A stretch of DNA of 64,000 nt from Rhizobium grahamii (GTDB lineage: Bacteria; Pseudomonadota; Alphaproteobacteria; Rhizobiales; Rhizobiaceae). Shown one piece after another: positions 52,211 to 61,378 of the stretch. The position numbers and the translations under genes were made by a program. Where the stretch lies: positions 2,820,501 through 2,884,500 of the forward strand of contig NZ_CP043498.1 in the NCBI RefSeq assembly GCF_009498215.1, given 5' to 3'. The notes below the pieces were generated by a model. The model was not told where the DNA came from and made no database searches. It worked only from the letters and a program-made list of their open reading frames with translations. The number at the start of each line of letters is the position of its first letter. Positions within the stretch are counted from its first letter, which is position 1.

Positions 52211-53989
52211 ATGACGCGGCGTCTGGCAGCAATCTTGGACGCGGATGTCGTCGGCTTTTCCCGGCTGATGGGACTTGACGAAGCGGGCACCTTTGCGTGT
52301 CTGAAGGCGCACAATAGCGACATCATCGTCCCCAGCATCCTCAGCCACCATGGTCGCGTCGTAAAGTTCGTCGGCGATGGCGTGCTGGCGGAATTTGCGA
52401 GCGTCGTCGACGCCGTCGCCTGTGCCGTCGATATCCAGAACGCCCTGCTCCAACGCAACGAGCCGACGGAACCCGAGCGGCGCATGAGATGGCGTATCGG
52501 CATTCATGTCGACGACGTGTTGGCCCAGGACGACGATATCTTCGGGGATGGCGTCAGCATAGCCGCAAGCCTGCAGGCGCTGGCACCGCCGGGCGGCATA
52601 TGCATATCCCAGCAGGTAAACGACCAGATCCGCTCGAAGCTCGAGTTCAGGGCGGTCGACTTCGGCAACCGCCGGTTTGAAAACATCGAACGGCCGATAC
52701 GCGTTTGGCGATGGGTCGCCAAGGAAAATACACAGCCTGCGTCTCCCGCCGCGCCGCGCGAGGAGACCGCGTTGCCGGCGCGCAACCGTCCATCGATTGC
52801 CGTGCTGCCATTCACCAACATGTCCAGCATCGAGGGACAGGAGCATTTCTCGGATGGGTTTACCGATGAGCTGATCGGCACCCTTGCCCGCTGTCGCTGG
52901 CTGCTTGTCGCGGCCCGCAACTCGTCCTTCAGCTACAAGGGGCGTCAGGTGAACATCCAGCGCGTCGCCGAGGATCTCGGCGTCAAATACGTGCTCGAAG
53001 GCAGCGTCCGCCGTGCCGCCGATCGCGTCAGGATCACCGCACAGCTGCTGAACGGCACGGACGGGACGCTTCTCTGGGCGGAGCGATACGATCGCACCCT
53101 GGCGGATATTTTCGAGGTGCAGGACGAGCTTGCCTCCGAGATAACAGGCACCGTCGAGCCCGAGCTTGGCGCCATCGAATTCGCGGCGCTTCGCGGACGC
53201 GCCGTTCTCGACATGAATGCCTGGGAAATCTACCTGAAGGGCCTGTGGCATCTCTACCGCTTCACGCTCCCTGACCTGACGATTGCCAAGGCTCTGTTCG
53301 AACAGGCAATCGGCGCCGATCCCGGCTTTGCGCAGGCGCAGGCGCGGCTCGCCTATGTGCATATTCAGCTTGGATGGTACGGCTCCCTCGACGAGCGCGC
53401 TGACCGGATATGCGAAGCGATCGAGCTTGCCGAACGCGCGATCGTGTTGGACCAGAAGGAGCCCGCGGCCCATCTTGCGCTTGGCAGGGCGCTGGCGCTC
53501 GACGGAGCGACCACCGCCGGCATTGCCCATCTTCGCAACGCGACCGAACTTGACCCGAGCTTTGCGCAGGCGCACTTCGCGCTCGGGCAGGCACTCTGCT
53601 ACGCCGATCACCCGGAACAGGGCATTCCCGAGATCCGCGAGGCATTCCGGCTGAGCCCCCGCGACCCGCATCTCTGGACGTTTCATAACATGCTCGCGAT
53701 CGCCAGTTATCAGATGGACGACATGAAGAGTGCTGCCAGGGCAGCACGCGCGGCACTCCGCTCCCCGAATGTCACATTCTGGCCGGCCATGGCTTTGGTT
53801 GCGATCCTTGGGCGCCAGGGACGACTGGAGGAGGCGCGAGAAGCGGTCTCGCGGCTCCATCGCTTCCGCCCCGGAATGACATGCGCCGACGCCCGGCGCG
53901 AATTCTATTTCGGCGACAATCCTGTCATGGGCAAAGCCTTCATCGACCGTTTCGTCGCCGATCTCGATGCCGCCGGTCTGCCCGAATAA
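52211..53989 (+). CDS. Class III cyclase-like protein with TPR domain, catalytic residues degenerate
   Basis: 592 residues from the ATG at 52211, which follows AGGAGG. Residues 1-170 are a cyclase domain with metal Asp in ILDADVVGFSRLMG and FVGDGVLAEF. The transition-state Asn and Arg, normally NxxxR in GDGVNxAAR, read GDGVSIAASLQ, so both are Ser and activity is doubtful. Next comes a TolB-like region (VLPFTNMSSIEGQEHFSDGF), then TPR repeats (DPGFAQAQARLAYVHIQLGW, DPSFAQAHFALGQALCYADH). Such proteins are abundant in rhizobia; this one may be a scaffold or a regulatory pseudo-cyclase. Confidence 0.9.
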   Translation: MTRRLAAILDADVVGFSRLMGLDEAGTFACLKAHNSDIIVPSILSHHGRVVKFVGDGVLAEFASVVDAVACAVDIQNALLQRNEPTEPERRMRWRIGIHVDDVLAQDDDIFGDGVSIAASLQALAPPGGICISQQVNDQIRSKLEFRAVDFGNRRFENIERPIRVWRWVAKENTQPASPAAPREETALPARNRPSIAVLPFTNMSSIEGQEHFSDGFTDELIGTLARCRWLLVAARNSSFSYKGRQVNIQRVAEDLGVKYVLEGSVRRAADRVRITAQLLNGTDGTLLWAERYDRTLADIFEVQDELASEITGTVEPELGAIEFAALRGRAVLDMNAWEIYLKGLWHLYRFTLPDLTIAKALFEQAIGADPGFAQAQARLAYVHIQLGWYGSLDERADRICEAIELAERAIVLDQKEPAAHLALGRALALDGATTAGIAHLRNATELDPSFAQAHFALGQALCYADHPEQGIPEIREAFRLSPRDPHLWTFHNMLAIASYQMDDMKSAARAARAALRSPNVTFWPAMALVAILGRQGRLEEAREAVSRLHRFRPGMTCADARREFYFGDNPVMGKAFIDRFVADLDAAGLPE

Positions 53990-54005
53990 GGTGCGAACTA
54001 TCGGC

Positions 54006-54038
54006 AAGAAAAGGCGCCCATCCTGTCGAACGGGCGCC
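54006..54038 (-). terminator. Rho-independent terminator of the sugar ABC operon
   Basis: Arms GGCGCCC (54013-54019) and GGGCGCC (54032-54038) with a 12-base loop. The minus strand continues into TTTTCTT. It follows the binding-protein stop codon. Confidence 0.8.
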
Positions 54039-54056
54039 CGTGTTGGCTTTATCGGA

Positions 54057-55004
54057 TCAGAACGGAGAATCCGGGAAGTAGAAGTCCTTGGCGTTGTCCT
54101 TCGTGACCAGCGTCGCGTCGAGGACGAAGGTGCCGCGAACCGGAACCTGGTCGTAGAGGCCAGCTGCCGTCAGTTCCATGGCGGTACCAACCATTGCCGG
54201 CGGATAGAGAACGTCGACCGGGATCATCTTGTCGCCGTCCATGACCTTCTTGACCATGTCCTTCGAGCCGGCGCCGGCGACGACATACTTGATGTCGGTG
54301 CGCTTGGCCTGCTCGATCGCCTGCAGCACGCCGACGGCCATGTCGTCATCCTGGCACCATACGACGTCGATCTTCGGATACTTCGTCAGATAGTCCTGCA
54401 TGACCTTGAAGGCGTCGTCGCGGTTCCAGTTGCCGTACTGGCGGTCGAGAACCTTGACCTTGGAGCCGGCAATGCCCTTGTCGAAGCCGTCCTGGCGCTG
54501 CTGGTCGATCGGGATCGGCAGGCCGCGGATGATGACAACTTCAGCGTCCGGCGTCTGAGCTGCGATGTACTTGCCAGCGACTTCGCCGAGCGCCGGGTTG
54601 TTACCGGCGACGTAGAGATCGCGCACGGAATCGTCGTTGGTCGAAGGTGCACGGTCGACGAGCGCGACGTACTTGCCCTTGCCCTTGACTTCCTTGATGG
54701 CGTTGACGAGCGGATCCGGATCGGACGGCAGGATGACGAGCGCATCGATGCCCTGCGTATCAAGGTCCTGCACGGCGTTGGCCTGGCTGGCGGCATCCGG
54801 CGAGGTCTTGACGATGACGTTAAGGCCCGGATGCTCTTCCATCAGCTTCTTGGCGATGCGTTCGGCATGAAACACCACGCCGGAGGTCCAGCCGTGGTCG
54901 GCGGCCGGAATGGACACGCCGATAGTGAATTTCTTGTCCTGTGCGTATGCGGTGCCCGCCAGTGCGACGGCCGCAACCGCAAGACCCAACACGAGTTTGC
55001 GCAT
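54057..55004 (-). CDS. Sugar ABC transporter substrate-binding protein
   Basis: 315 residues from the ATG at 55004, which follows GGGAGG. Signal peptide (KLVLGLAVAAVALAGTAYAQ), then a RbsB-type fold (FTIGVSIPAADHGWTSGVVF, VVIIRGLPIPIDQQRQDGFD, VVWCQDDDMAVGVLQAIEQA). It belongs to the ribose/xylose/galactose-type group; the sugar cannot be read from the sequence. Last gene of a three-gene operon, followed by a terminator. Confidence 0.93.
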   Translation of the reverse strand: MRKLVLGLAVAAVALAGTAYAQDKKFTIGVSIPAADHGWTSGVVFHAERIAKKLMEEHPGLNVIVKTSPDAASQANAVQDLDTQGIDALVILPSDPDPLVNAIKEVKGKGKYVALVDRAPSTNDDSVRDLYVAGNNPALGEVAGKYIAAQTPDAEVVIIRGLPIPIDQQRQDGFDKGIAGSKVKVLDRQYGNWNRDDAFKVMQDYLTKYPKIDVVWCQDDDMAVGVLQAIEQAKRTDIKYVVAGAGSKDMVKKVMDGDKMIPVDVLYPPAMVGTAMELTAAGLYDQVPVRGTFVLDATLVTKDNAKDFYFPDSPF

Positions 55005-55091
55005 GCTATTTCCTCCCATAAACGTCAGGGACTTCTCCTACCCGTCAACCGGACGCCCTGTGATCCCGGCCAATTCCTGGAGCCAGTCCGC

Positions 55092-56096
55092 TTACGATTT
55101 GCGGACCAGCGAGCGCTGTACCAGCATGGCGATGATGATGATCGCACCCTGGATCGCGCCGATGAGATACTCGCTGATGAAGTTCGACAGCAGCATGATG
55201 TTGCCGACGAGCTCGAGAATGAAGGCGCCGCAGATCGTGCCCCATACACGACCGGCACCGCCCTTGAGGGCCGTGCCGCCGACGACGACGGCGGTGATCG
55301 CCTGCAGTTCCCAGAGGATACCCGTCGTTGCCGAGGTCGAGCCGAGACGCGGCACGTAAAGCAGCACGGCTATGGCGACGCAGAGCCCCTGGATGACGAA
55401 GGCGATCGTACGCACACGATTGACGGCGATGCCGGAGTAGCGCGCGACATCGCTGTTGGAGCCGACTGCAACCACATGCCGGCCGTAGCGCGTGCGGTAG
55501 AGAATGAAAGCGGCCACAGCGGTCACGGCAAGAATGACGAGGATCGGCACGGGCACACCGAAAATGCTGCCGAAATAGACCGGACGGTACAGCGTCTGGA
55601 TATCGGCCGAGCGCAGCGTGATCGCGCCGCCCTGGCTGAGCCACGTCGTCAGGCCGCGATAGATGCCCATAGTGCCGAGCGTCGCAATGAACGGCTCGAT
55701 TTTCCCGACCGTGGTGATCAAACCGTTGGCGAGCCCACAGAGCGCGCCGGCGATCAACGTGAAGACGACCGCAGCCGTCAGCATCAATGTCGGGTCGGCG
55801 ATCACGCCGGAGTTCATCAGCAGGATCATCAGGCTCGCCACGAAGGCAACCATCGATCCGACAGACAGATCGAGATCGCCGGCGGAGATGACGAAGGTCG
55901 CGCCGACGGCGATGATGGCGACAAACGCACAGCGCGTGGCAACGTTAGCGAGATTGGTGATGCCGATGAAGTTGGGATTGACCAGAGCCCCGACGATCAA
56001 CAGCAGAATGAGGGCCGCGAACGGCGCAACGGCCCTGAGATCGATATCCCGCCAGGGGCGACGCCGGATTTCCCTGGTCTCCTCGTTTACACTCAT
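55092..56096 (-). CDS. Sugar ABC transporter permease
   Basis: 334 residues from the ATG at 56096, which follows GGGAGG. About nine membrane helices of the RbsC type (LRAVAPFAALILLLIVGALV, GDLDLSVGSMVAFVASLMIL, ALKGGAGRVWGTICGAFILE). It carries the usual AGDLDLSVGS and GGTALKGGAG motifs, which contact the ATPase. It follows the ATPase gene by 84 bases on the same strand. Confidence 0.94.
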   Translation of the reverse strand: MSVNEETREIRRRPWRDIDLRAVAPFAALILLLIVGALVNPNFIGITNLANVATRCAFVAIIAVGATFVISAGDLDLSVGSMVAFVASLMILLMNSGVIADPTLMLTAAVVFTLIAGALCGLANGLITTVGKIEPFIATLGTMGIYRGLTTWLSQGGAITLRSADIQTLYRPVYFGSIFGVPVPILVILAVTAVAAFILYRTRYGRHVVAVGSNSDVARYSGIAVNRVRTIAFVIQGLCVAIAVLLYVPRLGSTSATTGILWELQAITAVVVGGTALKGGAGRVWGTICGAFILELVGNIMLLSNFISEYLIGAIQGAIIIIAMLVQRSLVRKS

Positions 56097-56180
56097 GTCC
56101 AAAACCAACCTCCCGTCCCCAATCCGATGGGTATCATACATGCGCGGCGCAGTGCGTGCAGCCGCCTCCTTCGCCCGGCG

Positions 56181-57704
56181 TCAGGCGGCTTTCTTCTTCA
56201 ATCCTGCGGCGTAGCGCATGATCTCCTGTTCCGAGATCTCGTCGCCTTCGAGCACGCCGACGATCCGCCCCTCGCGCATCACTGCAACGCGCGTGCAGAG
56301 GCCGATCACCTCAGGCATTTCAGAGGAGACGACGATGATCGAGCGGCCATCGCGCGCCAGCGCCGAAATGAAATGATAGATCTGCTGCTTGGTGCCGACA
56401 TCGATGCCGCGCGTCGGCTCGTCGATGATGATGATCTCGGGCTCGGTCTCCATGACCTTGGCCAAAAGCAGTTTCTGCTGGTTGCCGCCCGACATGCGCC
56501 CGGCAACGATGTTGGTGTCGCGCACGCGAATATCGAAACGGCGCCGCGCCTTGGCGAGTGCGGCAGCCTCGCTGCTCGGGCTAAGGTAGCCGTGCCGCGA
56601 ATGCTGGCCGAGCGATTGCAGCGTCAAGTTCGCCATCATCCCCGACCGCAGCAGCAGGCCCTTCGACTTCCGATCTTTCGTCATGTAGGCAAGCCCGGCG
56701 CGATTGGCGGCATGCACATCGCCAGACGCAACCAAATCGCCGCGAATGTGAACGTCTCCGGCGGTCCGGCCGCGAAGCCCGGCGATCGCCTCCATCAGCT
56801 CCGTGCGGCCGGAGCCGATCAGTCCGGAGAAGCCGATGATCTCGCCCTTGCGAACCTCGAAGCTTGCATCCTGGACATACCCGGTCGACACACCCTCGAC
56901 CCGAAGAACGACTTCCTCGTCGACATTGGGCTCGACCTTGGCGGGATAGAGGCTCGACAGCTCGCGCCCGACCATCAGCTGCGCGATCGACTCGCCATCA
57001 AGCATCGAGGTCGGCGCCGTCTTCACCCACTGACCATCGCGCAGCACCGTCACCCGGTCTGTGATTTCCATCACCTCGTCGAGCTTGTGCGATACGAAGA
57101 TGAAGCTCGTACCCTTATCGCGGAGCTTGCGGACCTGGCGGAACAGGAAGTTCGTTTCTTCCCGCGACAGCACCGCGGTCGGCTCGTCCATGATGACGAC
57201 GCGCGCATCGCGGCTGATCGCCTTGGCGATTTCGACCATCTGCTTGTCGGCGATCGACAAGGTGCCGATCAGGGCATTCTCGTCGACATGCGAACCAAGC
57301 AGGTCGAGCGCCTTGCGGGTCTCGGAGCGCATATATTTGCGGTCAAGCACGCCAAATCGCGTAACCTCGCGCCCAAGGTAAAGGCTTTCGGTGACTGTCA
57401 GATGTTCGGCGAGATTGAATTCCTGGTGAATGAGAACGATGCCCAGCGCTTCCGCGGCACCATTTGCCGGCAGCACCACAGGCTTGCCATCGAGCAGGAT
57501 CTCGCCCGAACTCGGCTGCTCGAAGCCTGCCATGACCTTGACGAGCGTGGACTTGCCCGCACCGTTTTCGCCCATCAGGGCGTGGACTTCGCCGGCGCGC
57601 AGATCGAAATTGACACTGAAGAGAACTTGCACGCCGCTGAACGACTTGCAGATGCGCCGAGCGGACAACACCACTGGCGCGGCGTCGACAGAATCCACAC
57701 TCAT
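56181..57704 (-). CDS. Sugar ABC transporter ATP-binding protein (double ATPase)
   Basis: 507 residues from the ATG at 57704, which follows GGAGG. Two ABC domains, the first with GENGAGKST and a LSIADKQMVEIAKAI signature, the second with a degenerate P-loop (IGSGRTELMEAIAG) and MSGGNQQKLLLAK, as usual for RbsA/XylG-type proteins. Energises the permease. First gene of the operon; a double palindrome lies just upstream of it. Confidence 0.95.
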   Translation of the reverse strand: MSVDSVDAAPVVLSARRICKSFSGVQVLFSVNFDLRAGEVHALMGENGAGKSTLVKVMAGFEQPSSGEILLDGKPVVLPANGAAEALGIVLIHQEFNLAEHLTVTESLYLGREVTRFGVLDRKYMRSETRKALDLLGSHVDENALIGTLSIADKQMVEIAKAISRDARVVIMDEPTAVLSREETNFLFRQVRKLRDKGTSFIFVSHKLDEVMEITDRVTVLRDGQWVKTAPTSMLDGESIAQLMVGRELSSLYPAKVEPNVDEEVVLRVEGVSTGYVQDASFEVRKGEIIGFSGLIGSGRTELMEAIAGLRGRTAGDVHIRGDLVASGDVHAANRAGLAYMTKDRKSKGLLLRSGMMANLTLQSLGQHSRHGYLSPSSEAAALAKARRRFDIRVRDTNIVAGRMSGGNQQKLLLAKVMETEPEIIIIDEPTRGIDVGTKQQIYHFISALARDGRSIIVVSSEMPEVIGLCTRVAVMREGRIVGVLEGDEISEQEIMRYAAGLKKKAA

Positions 57705-57747
57705 TGAACGACTTCCTCCGTGCGGCTCCCATCCGCTTGAAGGCATA

Positions 57748-57782
57748 TGTAAACCTTTACACGACCCATGTAAAGGTTTACA
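57748..57782. promoter_or_regulatory. Twin LacI-type operators between ABC operon and regulator
   Basis: Two 14-base palindromes, TGTAAACCTTTACA (57748-57761) and TGTAAAGGTTTACA (57769-57782), each the reverse complement of the other. Their centres are 21 bases apart, two helical turns. They lie between the ABC operon start and the divergent LacI regulator, 44 and 92 bases from the two start codons. Confidence 0.8.
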
Positions 57783-57874
57783 TCGTTGTTTCACACAGAT
57801 CTGTCGGCTTGGACATTTGACCTCCGGGCAAGTCTGTGTAGTGTCGCGGCGAAGGCATCCCAAGGCAGGACGCA

Positions 57875-58906
57875 GTGTCGAATTCCACGCCCGCAACCAT
57901 AGAAGACGTCGCTCGGATCGCCGAGGTTTCGATCGCGACGGTATCGCGGGCGATCCATACGCCGGAGAAGGTCGCCAACTCCACGCGCCTGAAGGTCAAC
58001 CAGGCAATCGCCATCACCGGCTACACGACGAACGCCATGGCCCGCAGCCTGCGGCTTGGCCGGTCCAACATGATTCTGGTGGTTGCCCCCGATATCGGCG
58101 ACCCGAACTTCTCCAACATTCTCGTCGGCCTTGAGAACGAGGCCCGCGCGCATGGCTACGGCATCCTGATCGGCCATACGCAGAACGATGCGCAGCGCGG
58201 CCTCGAATATCTGAAGTTCCTGAATTCCAATCAGGCCGCCGGGCTGATCCTTTTCACCGGCATCCTGCCCTTCGGCCATCAGACGATGACCGCCCGACTG
58301 CCGCCGAGCGTCGGCGTCTTCGAACCGGTTTTCAATGGCGGCATCCCCTATGTCGGCGTCGATGATGTCGAGGGCGCCAGAAAAGCCGTCGACCTGCTGC
58401 TGGCCGAGGGACACCGCAAGATCGCCTTCATCGGCGACAGCAGAACGCGCCTCGCCTACAGCCGGCGACGGCAGGGCTATGACGAAGGGCTCGATGCGGC
58501 CGGCGTCCCGCCCGACATGCGCATCGTGCTCGAAGGTGACGGTACGCTGGAAAGCGGCCGCCACGCGGTCGAACAGCTTTTCATGCGCGACACGCTGCCA
58601 ACAGCCTTCATGTGCGTGAACGATCAGACGGCGATCGGTGTCATGATCGGCCTTGGCGCCCGCGGCTACGATATCCCGACCGACTTCTCGGTGACCGGCT
58701 TCGACGACGTGCCGCAAGCCGTCTTCATGTCGCCGCCGCTGACCACTATCCGCCAGCCGCGCACCGCGATCGGCAAGCAGGCCATGGCGCTTCTCCTTGA
58801 ATTCCTGTCGGATGGCCAGCCGGCCGAGACAGAAATCCTGCTGCGGCCGGATCTCGTGGTGCGCAATTCGGTCGGTGCGCCCTCGCGGCGTTGGAGCAAG
58901 CGCTAG
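57875..58906 (+). CDS. LacI-family regulator of the sugar ABC operon
   Basis: 343 residues starting at GTG with AGGA a short way upstream. HTH at residues 8-28 (IEDVARIAEVSIATVSRAIH), hinge (NAMARSLRLGRSNM), and RbsB-like effector domain (VAPDIGDPNFSNILVGLENE, FSVTGFDDVPQAVFMSPPLT). Divergent from the ABC operon with twin operators in between, so it probably represses that operon and itself. Effector is presumably the transported sugar or its phosphate. Confidence 0.93.
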   Translation: MSNSTPATIEDVARIAEVSIATVSRAIHTPEKVANSTRLKVNQAIAITGYTTNAMARSLRLGRSNMILVVAPDIGDPNFSNILVGLENEARAHGYGILIGHTQNDAQRGLEYLKFLNSNQAAGLILFTGILPFGHQTMTARLPPSVGVFEPVFNGGIPYVGVDDVEGARKAVDLLLAEGHRKIAFIGDSRTRLAYSRRRQGYDEGLDAAGVPPDMRIVLEGDGTLESGRHAVEQLFMRDTLPTAFMCVNDQTAIGVMIGLGARGYDIPTDFSVTGFDDVPQAVFMSPPLTTIRQPRTAIGKQAMALLLEFLSDGQPAETEILLRPDLVVRNSVGAPSRRWSKR

Positions 58907-58957
58907 CAGTCGCGCTCACGTGGCGACCGGCAATTTTGATCGAAGCAACTGTTGGTG

Positions 58958-59731
58958 CTACTCGACAAACCCCAACATCGGGCCGAAGCCGCCGTGCCAG
59001 GATGTGTCGTTGCGTCCGAGCGCGGGACTGTAAAGCCCGACACCTCGGCCACCATCGAGAAACAGCGCATTCGGGCACGCCAGATGGTCGCGAAACAGGC
59101 GCGCGAAATCGTGGAAATTCACACTGTCTTCGCTGATCGCGAAGCGCACGACACCATCGCCGCAGATGCCGACGCCGCCGCGGCGGGTCCTATCCGTCGA
59201 ACCGACGATGAAGATCGGGTTCAGCTTATTGTCGATGACGAGCATCGGGCCGGACTGGGTGGCGATCCGTACATTCGGGCGGCGCTTCAGGAACTCCTGG
59301 GTCGGGAGTATTTCCGCGGATGTCCCATCGATGAAGAACACGCCATTCGGCTTCTTGTAGAAGTTCGGCACCGGCCCGGCGGGTGGCGCATCGCTTCGCG
59401 CGGTGCTGGCCGGTCGCAATTCCTTGCCGTCTTCGACATAGAGCCCGATCGGCGTGAAATCGGGCAGATACATGCCGGCATTGACCGCGAACGCCAAGCT
59501 CTGCCCGCTCTTCTTCACAGCCTCGGCAACGCCGGAGAAGTCGCGATAAGGTTCTCCATCCGCATTTTTCCAGAACAGGCGGAGGTCGCCTTTGCCTTTC
59601 TCGACGGTGCAAACGACATAGGCCTCGTTTTCGAATGTGTCCTGCACACAAGGCTCCGCAGCAGCCGCACCAGCAAACATCGCTGCGACCAAAGTCATGG
59701 CTGCAGCAAGCAAACCCGGTCTGAAATCCAT
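58958..59731 (-). CDS. Secreted phosphodiester glycosidase family protein (DUF2233)
   Basis: 257 residues from the ATG at 59731. Signal peptide (LLAAAMTLVAAMFAGAAAAE), then the NAGP-like fold with FAVNAGMYLPDFTPIGLYVE, GVFFIDG and FLDGGRGVGLYSPALGRND. Members cleave phosphodiester-linked sugars (N-acetylglucosamine-1-phosphodiester alpha-glycosidase fold). It lies between the LacI gene and the xylA terminator, and is probably not part of the xyl operon. Confidence 0.85.
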   Translation of the reverse strand: MDFRPGLLAAAMTLVAAMFAGAAAAEPCVQDTFENEAYVVCTVEKGKGDLRLFWKNADGEPYRDFSGVAEAVKKSGQSLAFAVNAGMYLPDFTPIGLYVEDGKELRPASTARSDAPPAGPVPNFYKKPNGVFFIDGTSAEILPTQEFLKRRPNVRIATQSGPMLVIDNKLNPIFIVGSTDRTRRGGVGICGDGVVRFAISEDSVNFHDFARLFRDHLACPNALFLDGGRGVGLYSPALGRNDTSWHGGFGPMLGFVE

Positions 59732-59817
59732 AGCAGCCCTTCCCGTGAGATTACCGAGCGGCCCAATACCAGCGATCGCATCTCCACCAAACATGGAAAC
59801 GGCATCACCTCAATCAA

Positions 59818-59850
59818 CAAAAAAGGCCGGGAAACCTTCGCTCCCCGGCC
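59818..59850 (-). terminator. Rho-independent terminator of the xylBA operon
   Basis: Arms GGCCGGG (59825-59831) and CCCGGCC (59844-59850) form a stem; the minus strand continues into TTTTTTG. It follows the xylA stop. Confidence 0.85.
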
Positions 59851-59874
59851 CTCTCCTCCACAATCAACCGCCGA

Positions 59875-61185
59875 TCAGACGTAACGGTTGACGATGTTTT
59901 CGAGCAGCTCCTGCTTGCCGGACTTCGGCTGCGGGTTGATGTCCTTGGCTTCGACCCACTCGGCGATCTGCTCGAGCGAGTATTCGCCGCGGGCGAGCTT
60001 CTGGCCTTCGGCCGAATCCCAACCGGCATAGCGGGCGTTAAGCGGACCGGACAGAGCCTTGTCCTCGATCATCTTGGCAGCAGCCTTGAGACCACGGGCG
60101 CAGGCATCCATGCCACCGATGTGGCCGATCAGCAGATCTTCTGCGTCGAGCGACTGGCGGCGCAGCTTGGCGTCGAAGTTGGTGCCGCCGGTGGTGAAAC
60201 CGCCGCCCTGCAGAACCTGGTAGTAGGCAAGCGCCATCTCAGGAACGTTGTTCGGGAACTGGTCGGTATCCCAGCCGGACTGGTAGTCGTTGCGGTTCAT
60301 GTCGATCGAACCGAAGATGCCGAGCGCGTTGGCAAGCGCCAGTTCGTGCTCGAAGGAGTGGCCGGCGAGGATCGCATGGCCCTGCTCGATGTTGACCTTC
60401 ACTTCGTTTTCGAGACCGTGGTTCTTCAGGAAACCGTAGACCGTCGCGACGTCGTAGTCGTACTGGTGCTTGGTCGGCTCTTGCGGCTTCGGCTCGATGA
60501 GGATCGTGCCCTTGAAGCCGATCTTGTGCTTGTACTCGACGACGAGGTTGAGGAAACGGCCGAGGTGGTCGAGCTCCTTCTTGAGGTCGGTATTGAGCAG
60601 GGTCTCATAGCCTTCGCGGCCGCCCCAGAGAACGTAGTTGGCGCCGCCGAGCTTCATCGTGGCGTCCATGCAGGTCTTAACCGTCGCGGCCGAGTAGGCG
60701 AAGACATCCGGATCCGGGTTGGTGGCGGCACCCGACATGAAGCGGCGGTTGGAGAAGAGGTTCGCCGTGCCCCAGAGCAGCTTGGTACCGGTCGCGGCCT
60801 GCTTTTCAGCGAAGTAGTCGACGATCTCGTTCAGGTTCTTGGTGTTCTCGGCGAAGTTCTTGCCTTCGGGGCGCACATCGGCGTCGTGGAAGCAGTAGAA
60901 CGGTGCGTCGAGGATCTCGAAGAGTTCGAACGCGACGTCGGCCTTCAGCTTGGCAGCCTTCATCGAGTCTTCGAACCAGGGGCGCAGGAAGGTGCGTCCG
61001 CCGAAGGGGTCACCGCCCTCCCAGGCAAAGGTGTGCCAGTAGGCGACTGCGAAGCGCAGATGGTCTTCCAGGCGCTTGCCGAGAACGACTTCGTCCTTGT
61101 TGTAGTGGCGGAAGGCGAGCGGATTGGTGCTCTCGGGGCCTTCATACTTGATCTTCTGAATGTCGCCGAAAAATCCGGTGCTCAT
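59875..61185 (-). CDS. xylA: Xylose isomerase
   Basis: 436 residues, standard for class II. The active-site His is in [11 protein letters not shown], metal ligands are in [22 protein letters not shown] [27 protein letters not shown] and [10 protein letters not shown], and [14 protein letters not shown] is intact. It turns D-xylose into D-xylulose. The ATG follows GGAGG. It is last in a regulator-xylB-xylA unit, though a 193-base gap with a repeat separates it from xylB. Confidence 0.97.
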   Translation of the reverse strand: MSTGFFGDIQKIKYEGPESTNPLAFRHYNKDEVVLGKRLEDHLRFAVAYWHTFAWEGGDPFGGRTFLRPWFEDSMKAAKLKADVAFELFEILDAPFYCFHDADVRPEGKNFAENTKNLNEIVDYFAEKQAATGTKLLWGTANLFSNRRFMSGAATNPDPDVFAYSAATVKTCMDATMKLGGANYVLWGGREGYETLLNTDLKKELDHLGRFLNLVVEYKHKIGFKGTILIEPKPQEPTKHQYDYDVATVYGFLKNHGLENEVKVNIEQGHAILAGHSFEHELALANALGIFGSIDMNRNDYQSGWDTDQFPNNVPEMALAYYQVLQGGGFTTGGTNFDAKLRRQSLDAEDLLIGHIGGMDACARGLKAAAKMIEDKALSGPLNARYAGWDSAEGQKLARGEYSLEQIAEWVEAKDINPQPKSGKQELLENIVNRYV

Positions 61186-61219
61186 GTGTGTTTCCTCCTA
61201 TGGAACGTTTGCAACTGTC

Positions 61220-61351
61220 AAAGTCCCCCTCTGCCTGCCGGCATCTCCCCCACAAGGGGGAGAACACTAGTGGCATCGCCCTGCCCCATCGATGGAGCCG
61301 AGCTTGGGGTAACAAGCCCCTCCCCCTTGTGGGGAGGGGTTGGGGAGGGGT
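61220..61351. repeat. GC-rich dispersed repeat, copy 2
   Basis: 132 bases between xylB and xylA, starting AAAGTCCCCCTCTGCC and ending GGGGTTGGGGAGGGGT, like copy 1 at 50753-50858. The palindromic CCCCACAAGGGGG and CCCCTTGTGGGG parts are shared; the middle differs. Its stem-loops may stabilise or weaken the read-through mRNA. Confidence 0.8.
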
Positions 61352-61378
61352 CTTCCGACCTCTCCCGGTATTTACGCC

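Noticed and set aside
53967..57707. Frame of 1246 codons on the plus strand
   Set aside because: It is antisense to the whole ABC sugar operon, whose three genes have clear motifs. Its composition is Arg/Asp/His-rich shadow coding.
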